Positions 1-9,786 of a DNA stretch of 64,000 nt are shown in pieces. The translations under genes and the position numbers were made by a program. Each line of letters starts with the position of its first letter. Within the stretch, counting starts at the first letter, position 1. Source of the stretch: Emticicia aquatica (lineage in GTDB: Bacteria > Bacteroidota > Bacteroidia > Cytophagales > Spirosomataceae). The stretch is taken from positions 62,001-126,000 of the forward strand of contig NZ_CAKLPY010000002.1 in NCBI RefSeq assembly GCF_923079645.1, written 5' to 3'. Below the pieces are notes generated by a model. The model was not told where the DNA came from and did not search any database. It was given only the letters and a program-made list of their open reading frames with translations.

Positions 1-1469
1 GAGTAATTACAACTCGACGCATCGAGGATAAAACAAAAGGCAAACTTTACGGCCCATTTGTTAACTCTAAAGCGATGTACGCTTTGTTAGAAATGTTTAG
101 CCAATTATATACCATTAGAACTTGTATTTTAAATCTTTCTGAAGAAAATGTTGCTTCAAAAAAATTTAAAATTTGCTTAGAATTTCATATTGGTAATTGC
201 AAAGGCCCTTGTGAAAACCGCCAATCAGAAGAAGATTATAACAAAGAAGTTGAGCAAGTTCATCATATTTTACGAGGAAATCTTGCTCCTGCCAAACAAT
301 ATTTCGTGCAGCGAATGCAAGAATCTGCGGCAAAATTGGCTTTTGAAGAAGCCCATCAATTCAAATTAAAGCTCGATTTTCTGCAAAGTTATCAAAGTAA
401 AGCCACCGTTGTCAATCCTGCAATTAAAGATTTAGACGTTTTTAGTATTGTTTCTGATGAAAATGCGGCATATATCAACTATTTAAAAGTAATTAATGGC
501 ACAATTACGCAAAGTCAAACTTTGGAAGTAAAGAAGAAATTAGATGAAACAGAAGATGAAATTTTGACAATGCTGATTGTTGAATTAAGGCAATTATACG
601 AAAGTGAGTCAAAAGAAATTGTAACAAATATTCCGCTTGACATTGATATGAAAGCCGAACTTGCTGTACCTCAAATTGGGGATAAACGAAAGCTGATGGA
701 AATGTCGCTTAAAAATGTGATGTATTTCCAAAGAGAAAAGGCAGAACGTGAAGCAATTGCAGCGAGCGGAGCAACTAATAAACGAGATAGAGTTTTGGTA
801 AAACTTAAACAAGATTTACAATTAAAGTCAATTCCTAGACACATCGAATGTTTTGATAACTCTAATATTCAAGGAACAAACCCCGTTTCGGCTATGGTTT
901 GTTTTATCAACGGTCAACCTTCGGTGAGAGATTATCGACATTATATTCCCAAAACGGTAGAAGGCCCAAATGATTTTGCTACAATGAAAGAAGTGGTTGG
1001 CCGTAGATATGCCCGTTTACTAGAAGAAAAAGCTGATTTACCAGATTTGATTATTATTGATGGTGGAAAAGGACAACTTTCGGCTGCATGTGAAGCACTC
1101 AAAGAATTGAATATTTATGGGCAAATTCCGATTGTTGGAATTGCTAAACGCTTAGAAGAAATCTATTTCCCCGAAGATTCTTTGCCGCTTTATATTGATA
1201 AAAAATCAGAATCGTTGAAACTCATTCAACGTTGCCGTGACGAAGCTCACCGTTTTGGAATTACGCATCACCGTGACCGTCGAAGTAGAAACTTTTTGAT
1301 TAGCAGTCTTGAAAGTGCTCCAGGAATAGGAAAATTAACTGCTACAAAAGTATTGAAACAATTTAAGACCATTTCAAATATCAAAAATGCTCCTGAAGAC
1401 GAATTAATTAAATTAGTTGGAAAAGATAAAACTCACCGAATTAAGGAGTTTTTGGAGAAAGAAAGCTGA
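1..1469 (+). CDS. uvrC: Excinuclease ABC subunit C (UvrC), 5' end outside window
   Basis: UvrC makes the two incisions beside a DNA lesion after loading by UvrA and UvrB in nucleotide excision repair. The frame is open from base 3, so the visible 488 residues lack only roughly the first hundred residues; the last part of the GIY-YIG domain is seen as RRIEDKTKGKLYGPF. Next come the linker CLEFHIGNCKGPC, a UvrB-binding helical region (residues about 75-130 of the visible part), the RNase H-like endonuclease core with ECFDNSN and IIIDGGKGQ, the HRFGITHHR motif, and a C-terminal helix-hairpin-helix DNA-binding unit around SAPGIGKLTATKVL. All parts look intact. The gene ends in a hairpin shared with the convergent esterase gene. 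Identification is secure. Confidence 0.97.
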   Translation, partial: VITTRRIEDKTKGKLYGPFVNSKAMYALLEMFSQLYTIRTCILNLSEENVASKKFKICLEFHIGNCKGPCENRQSEEDYNKEVEQVHHILRGNLAPAKQYFVQRMQESAAKLAFEEAHQFKLKLDFLQSYQSKATVVNPAIKDLDVFSIVSDENAAYINYLKVINGTITQSQTLEVKKKLDETEDEILTMLIVELRQLYESESKEIVTNIPLDIDMKAELAVPQIGDKRKLMEMSLKNVMYFQREKAEREAIAASGATNKRDRVLVKLKQDLQLKSIPRHIECFDNSNIQGTNPVSAMVCFINGQPSVRDYRHYIPKTVEGPNDFATMKEVVGRRYARLLEEKADLPDLIIIDGGKGQLSAACEALKELNIYGQIPIVGIAKRLEEIYFPEDSLPLYIDKKSESLKLIQRCRDEAHRFGITHHRDRRSRNFLISSLESAPGIGKLTATKVLKQFKTISNIKNAPEDELIKLVGKDKTHRIKEFLEKES

Positions 1470-1471
1470 TG

Positions 1472-1508
1472 CTTCGTGGACAATTAGATAAGTCAATTGT
1501 CCACGAAG
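1472..1508. terminator. Bidirectional hairpin between uvrC and the esterase gene
   Basis: A perfect 14-bp inverted repeat (CTTCGTGGACAATT and its complement) surrounds a 9-nt loop. It lies 2 bases after the uvrC stop and 9 bases from the stop of the opposite-strand gene, so it probably terminates both. There is no long T run directly after it on the plus strand. Confidence 0.7.
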
Positions 1509-1517
1509 TTCTCAAAT

Positions 1518-3806
1518 TTATTTTTTATCAATCCAAATGTATTTTGTTTCTAGGATTGAATCATTCGATAACTTAACAATATATTTACCGCCTCCCAAAA
1601 AAGACAAATCAACTAAACGTCGCTCCGACAAATTTGGAATGGGAGAAGAATAAATCAGTTTTCCATCTAACGAATAAACTGTAAATGTAAAGTTTGCAAC
1701 ATTATCTTTCGCTTCGAGCGTTACGAAGCCATCAGGCGTCGGATTTGGATAAATTATAATGTCTTTAATCGAAACATCGGGAATAAACGAATACGCTCCC
1801 GATAGATTTGAACGACAGGCTAATGCTTTATTATTAATCGTATAATTTTTAATGGAAGCAACTGTTAAAAAACTAGCTTTATTTGCTTTTAAAAATGCCG
1901 TTTTATTAGACAAAACTATTCCATCTTGTTTCCATTCATAAGTTACATCAGGAATAACTGTTTTCTGAATAGCCTGTAACGTAAATGCTCCAATTTGTGT
2001 AATTTCAGGAGTTTCTGGACGAGGAATAATAGAAAATGTAGCTGGATCAGAACTTACTGAAATACAACCATTTCCATCTTTTTCTTTAACTGTAACACTA
2101 TAAGTACCAACTTTTGCAATGGTAATAAATTGGCCAATTTCATTGGTACTCCAGATATTTTCTTTCAAACCTGTTGATGCCAACGTGACTGTATTTCCTT
2201 CACAAACAACTGTTTCACTTTGGTAAATAACAGGCTTCCCAGGAGGTGTCAGTGCTTGTGTAAATACTTTATTTGATTCTGGAGAAATGCACCCTAAATT
2301 GGTGATTCCTCGAACAGAAAATGAACCCGAATTTTTTACTGTAATTTGTCTTTGTTTTTCGCCAGAACTCCAAAGAAATGAAGCATAATCAGGCGAATCA
2401 GTCAAAATATCAGTGCTACTTCCTTCGCAGAAAAATGCACTTTTATTGGTATAAGCAACTGGAATTATTGTTGGAAACACTTTTTTGACATCAATTGATG
2501 ACGTAAAAAAATAATTTCCAGTTTGGTCTCTAACAAGTGCATCAAACGAACCGCTTGTTGCCGTAATGCTTGCATCCGCCGTATTATTTGACCATTTATA
2601 CGATTGATAACTTGTTGGCAAACTAACCGTAACTTTATCGTATTCTTGACAAGCAATTTTTAAGTTTACAATTGGCGATGGTTGGCTGGGCAAAGATTGA
2701 CTAAAAAAAGTGTCATTCAGCTTTGCATTCCAAGCCTTTGCTAAATCAGAAATACCCGCGTCAGTAAAATGTACGCCTTCTGTGCGTGGCACTTGTATCG
2801 AATCTGTATAAGGCCCTTCAAAAATATAATCAGCTGGATTAATTACGCTATTTTGTGCTTTTATAACAGTTGGATAAACTTGGTCGTACAACAATAAACT
2901 TGTGCGAGAAATCATCCAATTAATTTTTTTTCCACTTTCAACCCTGCTTTTTTCAATGATTTTTTTCAAAGCAGAAACATAATATTCTTCCGTAGTATTT
3001 TGTTCAAGTTCGGCTTCTCCCTGACACCAAAGCACAGAGCGTAAACCTAATTGTGAAATATAATATTGTAATGTAATGCGTAAATAAGAATAAGGCGTAT
3101 TATTTGGAAATGTATATTTATAAAAAGGATGTTTTGTTGGAATACCAACTGAGCTACTGTACCAGTTTTCAATACTTGTTCCTTGATAAGCAGCATTAAA
3201 AAACATAATTGGCACATTGAGGCGTTTTGCTAATAAATCACCTAATTCTCCCCAACACCAAGTTCCTTGACCACGTGGAGCTATAGAAGAAGTAGCATCC
3301 AAATGAGAGAAACTGTTATACGGCGGAATTTCATCTAAGAAGTCTATTTTTTCGTAATTGAAACAGTTTACTCTGTCATCAATAGAAGCTTTTTCTCCAA
3401 AACCTCTTTTTCCCTCAGCGTTAGATTGTCCTGCAATCAAAAAAACTTCACCAATTCCTACCTTATCAACAGTTGGCTGTGTTACAACTGCTCCATTTTT
3501 CCAGCCTCTAACTTGTAATTGATACCAACCGCCTGTTCCTTTTATTGAGCCAACAAACGAACCAAATTGGGGTTTATCAACCAATACAACCCAATCTGTA
3601 GCCGTTCCTTGCCCATCTTTAATAGGAACTAATCTTGCCTCTATTTTTTGGAGTGTATCTTCATAGATTCCAGAAACATGAATGGCCGATGTATTATTGT
3701 TATCTCTTTGAAAAACACTTCTTGAAAGTGGTAGGTTAATTGTAATTTGGGAAAAACCAGAAACATTAACGAATAATAAAACAAAAAACAAAACAAGGTT
3801 TCGCAT
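1518..3806 (-). CDS. Secreted sialate O-acetylesterase-type esterase with Ig-like region and T9SS sorting domain
   Basis: This 762-residue protein has a signal peptide ending at VSGFSQ. Residues about 115-370 form an SGNH-fold carbohydrate esterase domain of the SASA family: AGQSNAEGK holds the nucleophile serine, and VHFTDAG near residue 350 holds the catalytic histidine. The middle (about 380-670) consists of repeated Ig/PKD-like segments with paired cysteines and SSG.../W.SGE-type strands. The last 80 residues begin YPNPTPDG and end ETKYIWIDKK, a typical type A C-terminal sorting domain of the type IX secretion system. The protein is therefore expected outside or on the cell surface, removing acetyl groups from a glycan; the actual substrate is not known. 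It is a single gene with its own predicted promoter. Confidence 0.85.
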   Translation of the reverse strand: MRNLVLFFVLLFVNVSGFSQITINLPLSRSVFQRDNNNTSAIHVSGIYEDTLQKIEARLVPIKDGQGTATDWVVLVDKPQFGSFVGSIKGTGGWYQLQVRGWKNGAVVTQPTVDKVGIGEVFLIAGQSNAEGKRGFGEKASIDDRVNCFNYEKIDFLDEIPPYNSFSHLDATSSIAPRGQGTWCWGELGDLLAKRLNVPIMFFNAAYQGTSIENWYSSSVGIPTKHPFYKYTFPNNTPYSYLRITLQYYISQLGLRSVLWCQGEAELEQNTTEEYYVSALKKIIEKSRVESGKKINWMISRTSLLLYDQVYPTVIKAQNSVINPADYIFEGPYTDSIQVPRTEGVHFTDAGISDLAKAWNAKLNDTFFSQSLPSQPSPIVNLKIACQEYDKVTVSLPTSYQSYKWSNNTADASITATSGSFDALVRDQTGNYFFTSSIDVKKVFPTIIPVAYTNKSAFFCEGSSTDILTDSPDYASFLWSSGEKQRQITVKNSGSFSVRGITNLGCISPESNKVFTQALTPPGKPVIYQSETVVCEGNTVTLASTGLKENIWSTNEIGQFITIAKVGTYSVTVKEKDGNGCISVSSDPATFSIIPRPETPEITQIGAFTLQAIQKTVIPDVTYEWKQDGIVLSNKTAFLKANKASFLTVASIKNYTINNKALACRSNLSGAYSFIPDVSIKDIIIYPNPTPDGFVTLEAKDNVANFTFTVYSLDGKLIYSSPIPNLSERRLVDLSFLGGGKYIVKLSNDSILETKYIWIDKK

Positions 3807-3841
3807 CAGTAAATACTGTATTTCAAAATTTAAAATAAACG

Positions 3842-3849
3842 CAAATATA
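3842..3849 (-). promoter_or_regulatory. Predicted -7 element of the esterase gene
   Basis: On the minus strand this reads TATATTTG, a full match to the Bacteroidota consensus TAnnTTTG, about 35 bases before the start codon. A clear -33 element was not seen. Confidence 0.5.
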
Positions 3850-3973
3850 CTTAAAAAATATATTTATTTTAGTCTGTACGCCTCACATTAATTATATGAT
3901 AAACAGCAGGTTATGAAAACAAACGACCATTATTACTTAGTTTTTAATTCAAATTAGGTGAATTATCCTAAAG

Positions 3974-5038
3974 TCAGGAAATATCTTTTAACCATTTTTT
4001 AACCTTCGATTCCCATTCTGCCTGCATTGGTCGATTGACGCTATGGTTGGTTTCATCATCATATTGCCTTTGTAATTGATTCATTTCTCGATAAGATTCC
4101 AAGTATTCATACTGAATCATGCTATTTAAATCAATGATTAAATCTGCATCCAAAAGACTGACTTTCTTTTTAAAACGTTCAACAACAAGCTTGGTAATAT
4201 CAAAATGTAATTGTTCATGTGCAAGAGAATACGTATCATGAGCCGCCGATGTTACCCATGACATACCACGAATCATATAGGTTTTGGTCTGAATCTTCGC
4301 TTCGATGTAACCATCAACTACTCTAAAATTTGCTCCATAAGCAAAATTTGAAAAAATAGCCGCTCCGTAATGACTATTGGTCGGTTTGCCTTTAAAATCA
4401 TCCCAAGTCAATTTTTTTGTATCATAACACACCGTATCTTCATCAATTACATCAGTTTCAGGTAAAAAAACAATTTTCACTCCATGTATCAAAGCCTCAT
4501 GTTTGCCTCCATTTAATATCAACCATTTATCAAAAAAATCAATTGATTTAATAAATAATGGTGTAACCAAAGATTCGTATTTGCTCATTTCCATTTTGTC
4601 ATCCGACCGTAAATAAGTTGTTGAAATTGCCGTTTCTACGAGTGAAACGGTATCTCTTTTACCCAATCGCTCGAAACCTACTTTCAGCGAAATCTGTCCA
4701 GAAATACTTCCATTTGCTAGACGATTTTCGGTGATTTTGAAATCTAAAATATTATAGGAAATAGCAATCAACGAATTACTCAAAGGAATTGCTTGCAAAA
4801 GTATTTTTTTTACCGCAGATTCAACACCTCCTTTCAAAACAAGGGTTTCTTTTTCGGTTGAGGAAACTATAATTCGACCGATATTTTCCTTCTCATAACG
4901 ACTATCTTTTACATTTTTAATATCGAAAGTTGAGTTTAATTTAACCTTTATAGGATTCAAGGAAATTAATTTTTGAGCCTTACTAACAAATGAAATAGTA
5001 AGGACAAAAATCAAAAAAAGTGTTTTTCTAACTTTCAT
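3974..5038 (-). CDS. Exported DUF922 protein with HExxH-type motif
   Basis: The start at 5038 is preferred over an in-frame ATG at 5056, because it places the signal peptide MKVRKTLFLIF...SKAQ at the N-terminus (354 residues). The N-terminal 170 residues show no familiar domain. The C-terminal part matches the DUF922 family: KLTWDDFKGKP, then SWV, the metal-site-like AHEQLHFD near residue 274, and the closing YDDETNHS...QAEW pattern. The HExxH arrangement suggests a zinc-dependent peptidase, but no activity has been shown for the family as far as I know, so that is inference. It acts in the periplasm or outer membrane. It is a single gene between the esterase and a divergent small gene. Confidence 0.75.
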   Translation of the reverse strand: MKVRKTLFLIFVLTISFVSKAQKLISLNPIKVKLNSTFDIKNVKDSRYEKENIGRIIVSSTEKETLVLKGGVESAVKKILLQAIPLSNSLIAISYNILDFKITENRLANGSISGQISLKVGFERLGKRDTVSLVETAISTTYLRSDDKMEMSKYESLVTPLFIKSIDFFDKWLILNGGKHEALIHGVKIVFLPETDVIDEDTVCYDTKKLTWDDFKGKPTNSHYGAAIFSNFAYGANFRVVDGYIEAKIQTKTYMIRGMSWVTSAAHDTYSLAHEQLHFDITKLVVERFKKKVSLLDADLIIDLNSMIQYEYLESYREMNQLQRQYDDETNHSVNRPMQAEWESKVKKWLKDIS

Positions 5039-5215
5039 GTAACAACTAATAACCATGATTTATTTTCAAAAACATGAACGATAAAACCAAAAATGTAAGC
5101 ATGATTCTTTCCGAAATATAGAAAAAAATATTACATAATTATTTAAAAATTAGATAAATTGACGCCTAATATTTTTGTTCTAATAATTATTTAGAGAATC
5201 AACTATTTTAAAATT

Positions 5216-5434
5216 ATGTCATTTCAAGCATATATCGACAACATTAAAATCAAGACAGGTAAAAGTCCTGACGATTTTAAAAAATTGGCAGAAGAAAAAG
5301 GGTTTTTACAAAATGGTCAGCTTAAAAGTGAGGTAAAAGCTGGTCAGATTGTGGCTTGGCTGAAAGAAGATTTTGAATTGGGACACGGCCACGCTATGTC
5401 TATTTTCGCATTATTTAAAGGAAAAACAGAATAA
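5216..5434 (+). CDS. DUF4287 domain protein
   Basis: A 72-residue cytosolic protein that consists almost wholly of one DUF4287 unit: it starts MSFQAYIDNI, continues with KTGKSPDDF, and ends with the conserved GLGHGHAM-like stretch ELGHGHAMSIF. Such units are common as stand-alone small proteins or attached to DUF5655 in many bacteria, and their function is unknown. It has no signal peptide or membrane segment. The next gene lies 36 bases downstream on the same strand and may be co-transcribed. Confidence 0.8.
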   Translation: MSFQAYIDNIKIKTGKSPDDFKKLAEEKGFLQNGQLKSEVKAGQIVAWLKEDFELGHGHAMSIFALFKGKTE

Positions 5435-5470
5435 TGAAACTCATTTTTTTTCCTTAAACAACCAATAAAA

Positions 5471-6223
5471 ATGGAAACTTTTCACGTATTAAATGGTGAC
5501 TGTTTAGCAGAACAATTAAAACAAACTTCAATAAATCAAAACTTTATTATTTGTCGAGAATGTTTAATTGAAGGTGATTTACAAGCAAAATATATAGCTG
5601 ATTTTTGGAAAATTCGAGCCGAATTTATCACCAAAACTTACAATGCATCTATCGAAGAGTATTATAAAATAACGGTGAATGAGTTTGAAAAACTCACAAA
5701 TTTGCCAGAAAATACGAAGGTTTGCTTATGGTTTGAAAACGACTTATTCTGCCAAACTAATATGTGGTTTGTACTCTATTTGCTTAAAGAAAAGCAAAAT
5801 ATACAAGTTTTTCGGGTTTTTCCAATCATCGAAAATAAATCGGATATTTGGAAAGGTTTTGGAATAGTCAATACCGAAAATCTCGAACAAGCGTATGCTT
5901 CAAAAATTCGTTTTCAACAAAAAGATATCGACTTAGGTTATCATTTATGGAATGCCTATCAAAAAAATGATTTAAATAAATTAAAGGAATTATCTCAAGA
6001 ATCATCAGATTGTTTCGATCATTTAGAAGAAGTTTGTCAAGCACATATCGACAGATTTCCGTCAGATAATACTTTAGGCAGACCTGAAAATATGGTGAAA
6101 TACATCCTTGAAACACAAACGAAGGAATTTCAAGAGGTTTTTTCAGCGTTTTCTGAGCGAGAAGGAATTTATGGTTTTGGAGATTTACAGGTAAAAAGTA
6201 TTTACGAACGACTTTTATATTAA
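5471..6223 (+). CDS. DUF1835 domain-containing protein
   Basis: A 250-residue soluble protein. It opens with FHVLNGDCLAEQL, the signature start of DUF1835, followed by IICRECLIEGD and the conserved VCLWFENDLFCQTNMWF segment at about residues 75-95. The C-terminal half is helical and less typical. DUF1835 proteins have no established function. The gene follows the DUF4287 gene closely and ends at a strong bidirectional hairpin shared with the convergent receptor gene. Confidence 0.75.
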   Translation: METFHVLNGDCLAEQLKQTSINQNFIICRECLIEGDLQAKYIADFWKIRAEFITKTYNASIEEYYKITVNEFEKLTNLPENTKVCLWFENDLFCQTNMWFVLYLLKEKQNIQVFRVFPIIENKSDIWKGFGIVNTENLEQAYASKIRFQQKDIDLGYHLWNAYQKNDLNKLKELSQESSDCFDHLEEVCQAHIDRFPSDNTLGRPENMVKYILETQTKEFQEVFSAFSEREGIYGFGDLQVKSIYERLLY

Positions 6224-6262
6224 AAAACACCCATAAAAGCTTGCGTTTTACAGGTGTTTTTT
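6222..6262. terminator. Bidirectional terminator
   Basis: AAAAAACACC pairs with GGTGTTTTTT, and the inner TAAAA/TTTTA arms extend the stem. T runs are present on both strands, and the hairpin sits between two convergent stop codons. Confidence 0.8.
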
Positions 6263-6273
6263 GAAGTTTTAGA

Positions 6274-8913
6274 TTAATATTTTAAATCAAAAACAGCTCC
6301 AACATACACAATTCTGCTTATTGGGGCTGATCCATAAACAGAGATTGCATTGGCATTTGTTAGGTTAGTTCCACCGATTTTGAACGTTGTTTTGAGAGGT
6401 TTAGCCTGATAATTAACTTGGGCATCAAGTGTGCCAAAAGCCTTGATTACACCTTCATCAAAAGGCATGAAATAGGTGTAGGTATCACTCCAACGATAAT
6501 TAATCGAATAAGTTAAATTATTCACTATCAATCCATTAGCCCCTAAATTGAATTTATTTTTTGGTGTGTTAAAACCAGCTATTAAACCTTTTATATCAGA
6601 GATTTTAGACCAAGTATAATTTCCATAAAAACTCATTTTTTTACTCAATCGATAATCAACGCTGATAAAAGCTCCTTGCGTAGTGACTGGCTTATCAAAA
6701 TTAGCCCAAGTTTGAATAAACCGACCACGAGTACGGTCACTTACAGGTTTCGCCCAGTCGCCTGTTTTTGTTCCAGTAAAATTTCCTTCGGGCATTATGC
6801 CATCTTCACGACCTTGAAAACGCACAATTCCAATAAATCCATTATACAAGCTTCGATAGTAACTCAAATCAATCTGTAAATCTTTTGTCAACATTGATTT
6901 GTAGCCAATTTCCCATGAATTCATTTTTTCAGGAGCTAATTTTTTTACATCATAAGGTGCTGTTCCTGCCGAATTGAGTCCTTTAAAACCATTCTGAGTA
7001 TTTCCGATAAGTAAAATACTGCCATAATCTAAGTAGATATATTGGTCAAGTTGTGCAGGAGCTCGGTAAGCTGTTGAATAATTCGCTCTAAAATTATGAT
7101 TGCCCGTAGCATACACAGCCGAAATTCTTGGAGAAAGTTTTGGGTCAAAATTCTTGAAATAATCTAATCTTGCTGCGGTAGCCAAAGTTAGTTTTTCATC
7201 AAATAATTTTTGTTGAAACTGCCCATAAACTCCTGATTCCCAGTTTATTATGACATTTCTTTGTTCAGTATTTAATGGAGAATAAATTCCATCCGAGAAT
7301 AACGTTCCATTAGATTTCAACAAATAGGTTCTGTAAGCTCCACCAAGCACCACATTAGTGGATTTGAAACGAAACTCACGCTGTGCCGAGAAATCGACAT
7401 TACGAGCCGTATTGGCAAAAGCAGCTCCTTTAACTGATGTCCCATTAATTTTCAAATCTCCAACTCCGTTAGCCACTTGTTGAGTTACATTTCTAGAAAC
7501 CGAATTTGATGCTCCTATTGGATTAGATGTAATTTGTAGATTTTTTGTTAAATCGAATGCAACTTTTGCTGCATTTTCAATACTTTGTCCACCTTGAATG
7601 CTCGGTAAAGAAAAAGTAGTTGGCACGCCACCATTAACGGCATCGGGTGTATAAACTCCAGCTAAATTTCCTCCACCAAAACCATTACCACGAGCTGCGG
7701 CAAAAATCTGATTCCAAGCACTGAAATAATTGGCAGCAATTGTTGGAAAAATACCATTCGATGGGTCGGTCATTCGCATATTTTGTAGAGCGTTGGCTAC
7801 ACCACCAAGTTCGTAAGCTTTTCCACCATAATCAAACATCGAGTAAGCACGCACAAACCAACGGTCATTTTTAATCTCAAATTTATGCAAATCATATTGC
7901 ATTTCACGCCATGCAAAGCGACTTGTACTTTGAAAAATACCATTCCCGATTGATTTTCTGTATTCGTATGACGCTTTTGTATGCTCATTAATTTTGAAAT
8001 GCAACGACGGATTTAATCGTACATTACCGGCTTTGAACGAATCTCCTAAAAGTCCAAATTTTGAACCAGCATTTGCTGACAAAATTTCACTTTCTTTGAA
8101 ACCAGGCATATAAATTCGGTACGGTTTTCCATCATTATATTTTGTAAAATCTGGGTTTGAAATGGTTGAACCAATATCACCAAAATAATTAATTTTATTC
8201 CAACCAAAAGGTGAACCGTAGGCATTATTAGTAGCATCCGAGCCAGCCAAACCACCTTCAGTAACAGCTTTTATTGCTGCATCTGACTCACCCAAAAACT
8301 CATTTCCAGTAATAAAATTGGCATTCAATTTAAAGGCAAAACGCTTGGCAAAAACTTGAGCATAACGAATTTGTGTATCAAACAATGACCTCGAACCACC
8401 TCGAACTGAAGCTGCCAAACCTTGGTTTTTGAAAGGGTCTTTTGAATTCATCAGAATTACTCCGTTCAATGCTCCTGAGCCATAAAGAGCCGAATTTGCT
8501 CCATAAATTACTTCTATATTATCAATGTCTAAGTCTGGTGTTCCCATCCAATTACCTCCGTAGAGCGAAGAAGTTGGCGACATAAACTCCACATTATCAG
8601 CCAATTGCAGTAATCTTTCAGCTTTTGAACTATTAAAACCCCGTGTGCTTAGACTAGTTACAAACCAACTTGATTGATTGACATCAATTCCTTTATAGCG
8701 TGCCAATGACGAAATTAACTCAATGCTTGGCGAGTTTTGCAATTGAGAGGCTGAAATTTTAGTAATTGAAATGGGTGATTTAAAAATACTTTCTTCAATT
8801 CTTGATGCTGAAACTACAACTTCATTTAAAGTTTTAGTACTATCTTGAAAAATAGTTTGTCCATAGACATAGTTGGTTAACAAACTCAATAAAATGTAAA
8901 TAATTTTCTTCAT
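6274..8913 (-). CDS. TonB-dependent outer-membrane receptor
   Basis: The start at 8913 is chosen because it begins a signal peptide (MKKIIYILLSLL...YGQ); the longer open frame to 9000 would put 29 non-signal residues before it. The 879-residue product has a TonB-box-like LNEVVVSAS directly after the signal, a plug domain over about 130 residues (SPISITKISA, STRGFNS, YGANSALYGSGALNGV), and a long outer-membrane barrel ending in VGAVFDLKY with a terminal aromatic residue. It lacks the N-terminal carboxypeptidase-like domain of SusC proteins and has no SusD partner, so it is more like a metal, cofactor or small-molecule receptor; the ligand is unknown. The LytTR regulator gene lies 52 bases upstream on the same strand. 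Confidence 0.92.
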   Translation of the reverse strand: MKKIIYILLSLLTNYVYGQTIFQDSTKTLNEVVVSASRIEESIFKSPISITKISASQLQNSPSIELISSLARYKGIDVNQSSWFVTSLSTRGFNSSKAERLLQLADNVEFMSPTSSLYGGNWMGTPDLDIDNIEVIYGANSALYGSGALNGVILMNSKDPFKNQGLAASVRGGSRSLFDTQIRYAQVFAKRFAFKLNANFITGNEFLGESDAAIKAVTEGGLAGSDATNNAYGSPFGWNKINYFGDIGSTISNPDFTKYNDGKPYRIYMPGFKESEILSANAGSKFGLLGDSFKAGNVRLNPSLHFKINEHTKASYEYRKSIGNGIFQSTSRFAWREMQYDLHKFEIKNDRWFVRAYSMFDYGGKAYELGGVANALQNMRMTDPSNGIFPTIAANYFSAWNQIFAAARGNGFGGGNLAGVYTPDAVNGGVPTTFSLPSIQGGQSIENAAKVAFDLTKNLQITSNPIGASNSVSRNVTQQVANGVGDLKINGTSVKGAAFANTARNVDFSAQREFRFKSTNVVLGGAYRTYLLKSNGTLFSDGIYSPLNTEQRNVIINWESGVYGQFQQKLFDEKLTLATAARLDYFKNFDPKLSPRISAVYATGNHNFRANYSTAYRAPAQLDQYIYLDYGSILLIGNTQNGFKGLNSAGTAPYDVKKLAPEKMNSWEIGYKSMLTKDLQIDLSYYRSLYNGFIGIVRFQGREDGIMPEGNFTGTKTGDWAKPVSDRTRGRFIQTWANFDKPVTTQGAFISVDYRLSKKMSFYGNYTWSKISDIKGLIAGFNTPKNKFNLGANGLIVNNLTYSINYRWSDTYTYFMPFDEGVIKAFGTLDAQVNYQAKPLKTTFKIGGTNLTNANAISVYGSAPISRIVYVGAVFDLKY

Positions 8914-8965
8914 TTTTCTGTGGTTTAATAAAAAAAATCCCTCAATTGGGTAAAACTGAACGGTG

Positions 8966-9721
8966 CTATTCTTCAATCCATTTCTTGAATTGAGCAGCAT
9001 TTTCCTGACTAATACTTACTTCGGCTTTGGCAAGATGCAGAAGTTCGAGAGCGATTTTGCCTTTAAAAGAAGGTTTAAAACTTAAAATTGCATTGATATG
9101 AACAATAAATTTGCGATTTACTCGAAAAAACTCCCGACTAGGCAATTCTATTTCGAGTTCACTTAAACTTCGCTCAACAGTATATCGTTCTCCTTTTCGG
9201 TCTATTAAAAATACCATTCGAGCTTCAGTATAAATAAATGCAATTTCTGAGGTCAATACCACATAATAATTCGTTCCTTTTTTGGCAATCAAGCGGTCTT
9301 TATGAAAAACATTTTTAGTGTTTTTTGAATTATTTTCGGCCGAAAAACGCTTCAAAAAATGTACATTTAGTGATTCATACTTATCCAAAACTCGATTTAC
9401 TTCTTCCTCTCCTATTGGTTTTCGCAAATAATCAATACCATTGAAAACCATTGATTGTGACCAATATTTGTCATAAGCCGACATAAATATGACAGGAAAA
9501 ACTGGGTTAAATTCTTGAAATACTTCAAATATTAACCCATCCTGCAATTCTACTTCACACAAAACCAAATCTGGTAAAACAGCAGTATTGAGCCACATTT
9601 TTACTGCTTGATTGGTTTTCAAACACTCAATAGTTGCCAAAGGGTAATGATCGGCTATTATTTTCGTAATTAGCCTTGCATTACTTTCTTCTTTTTCTAC
9701 CAAAAGAATAGTCATGGTCAT
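8966..9721 (-). CDS. LytTR-type response regulator with degenerate receiver domain
   Basis: A 251-residue regulator. Residues 1-115 form a receiver-like domain and about 145-250 a LytTR DNA-binding domain (GERYTVERSLSELEIELP, FFRVNRKFIVHI). Several phosphorylation residues are changed. The position of the phospho-accepting aspartate is Glu56 (DLVLCEVEL), and the usual acidic pair near the N-terminus reads VEKEE, with Lys10 in place of the second acid. Ser81 and Lys101 (YLRKPIG) remain. It may thus work without phosphorylation, or be locked by the glutamate; this is inference. No LytS-type sensor kinase gene is adjacent. It precedes the TonB receptor gene by 52 bases, which suggests one operon and perhaps regulation of the receptor. 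The start may be 9721 or 9715. Confidence 0.88.
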   Translation of the reverse strand: MTMTILLVEKEESNARLITKIIADHYPLATIECLKTNQAVKMWLNTAVLPDLVLCEVELQDGLIFEVFQEFNPVFPVIFMSAYDKYWSQSMVFNGIDYLRKPIGEEEVNRVLDKYESLNVHFLKRFSAENNSKNTKNVFHKDRLIAKKGTNYYVVLTSEIAFIYTEARMVFLIDRKGERYTVERSLSELEIELPSREFFRVNRKFIVHINAILSFKPSFKGKIALELLHLAKAEVSISQENAAQFKKWIEE

Positions 9722-9786
9722 TTGAGTATCAAGATTTCCGCTTTCAAACGAGAATTTTCGGATTTGGCGAAATAAAATTTGCGTTG

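Noticed and set aside
8914-9000. Extended N-terminus of the TonB receptor
   Set aside because: It would put 29 residues before the signal peptide and run into the end of the LytTR gene; ATG 8913 is adequate.
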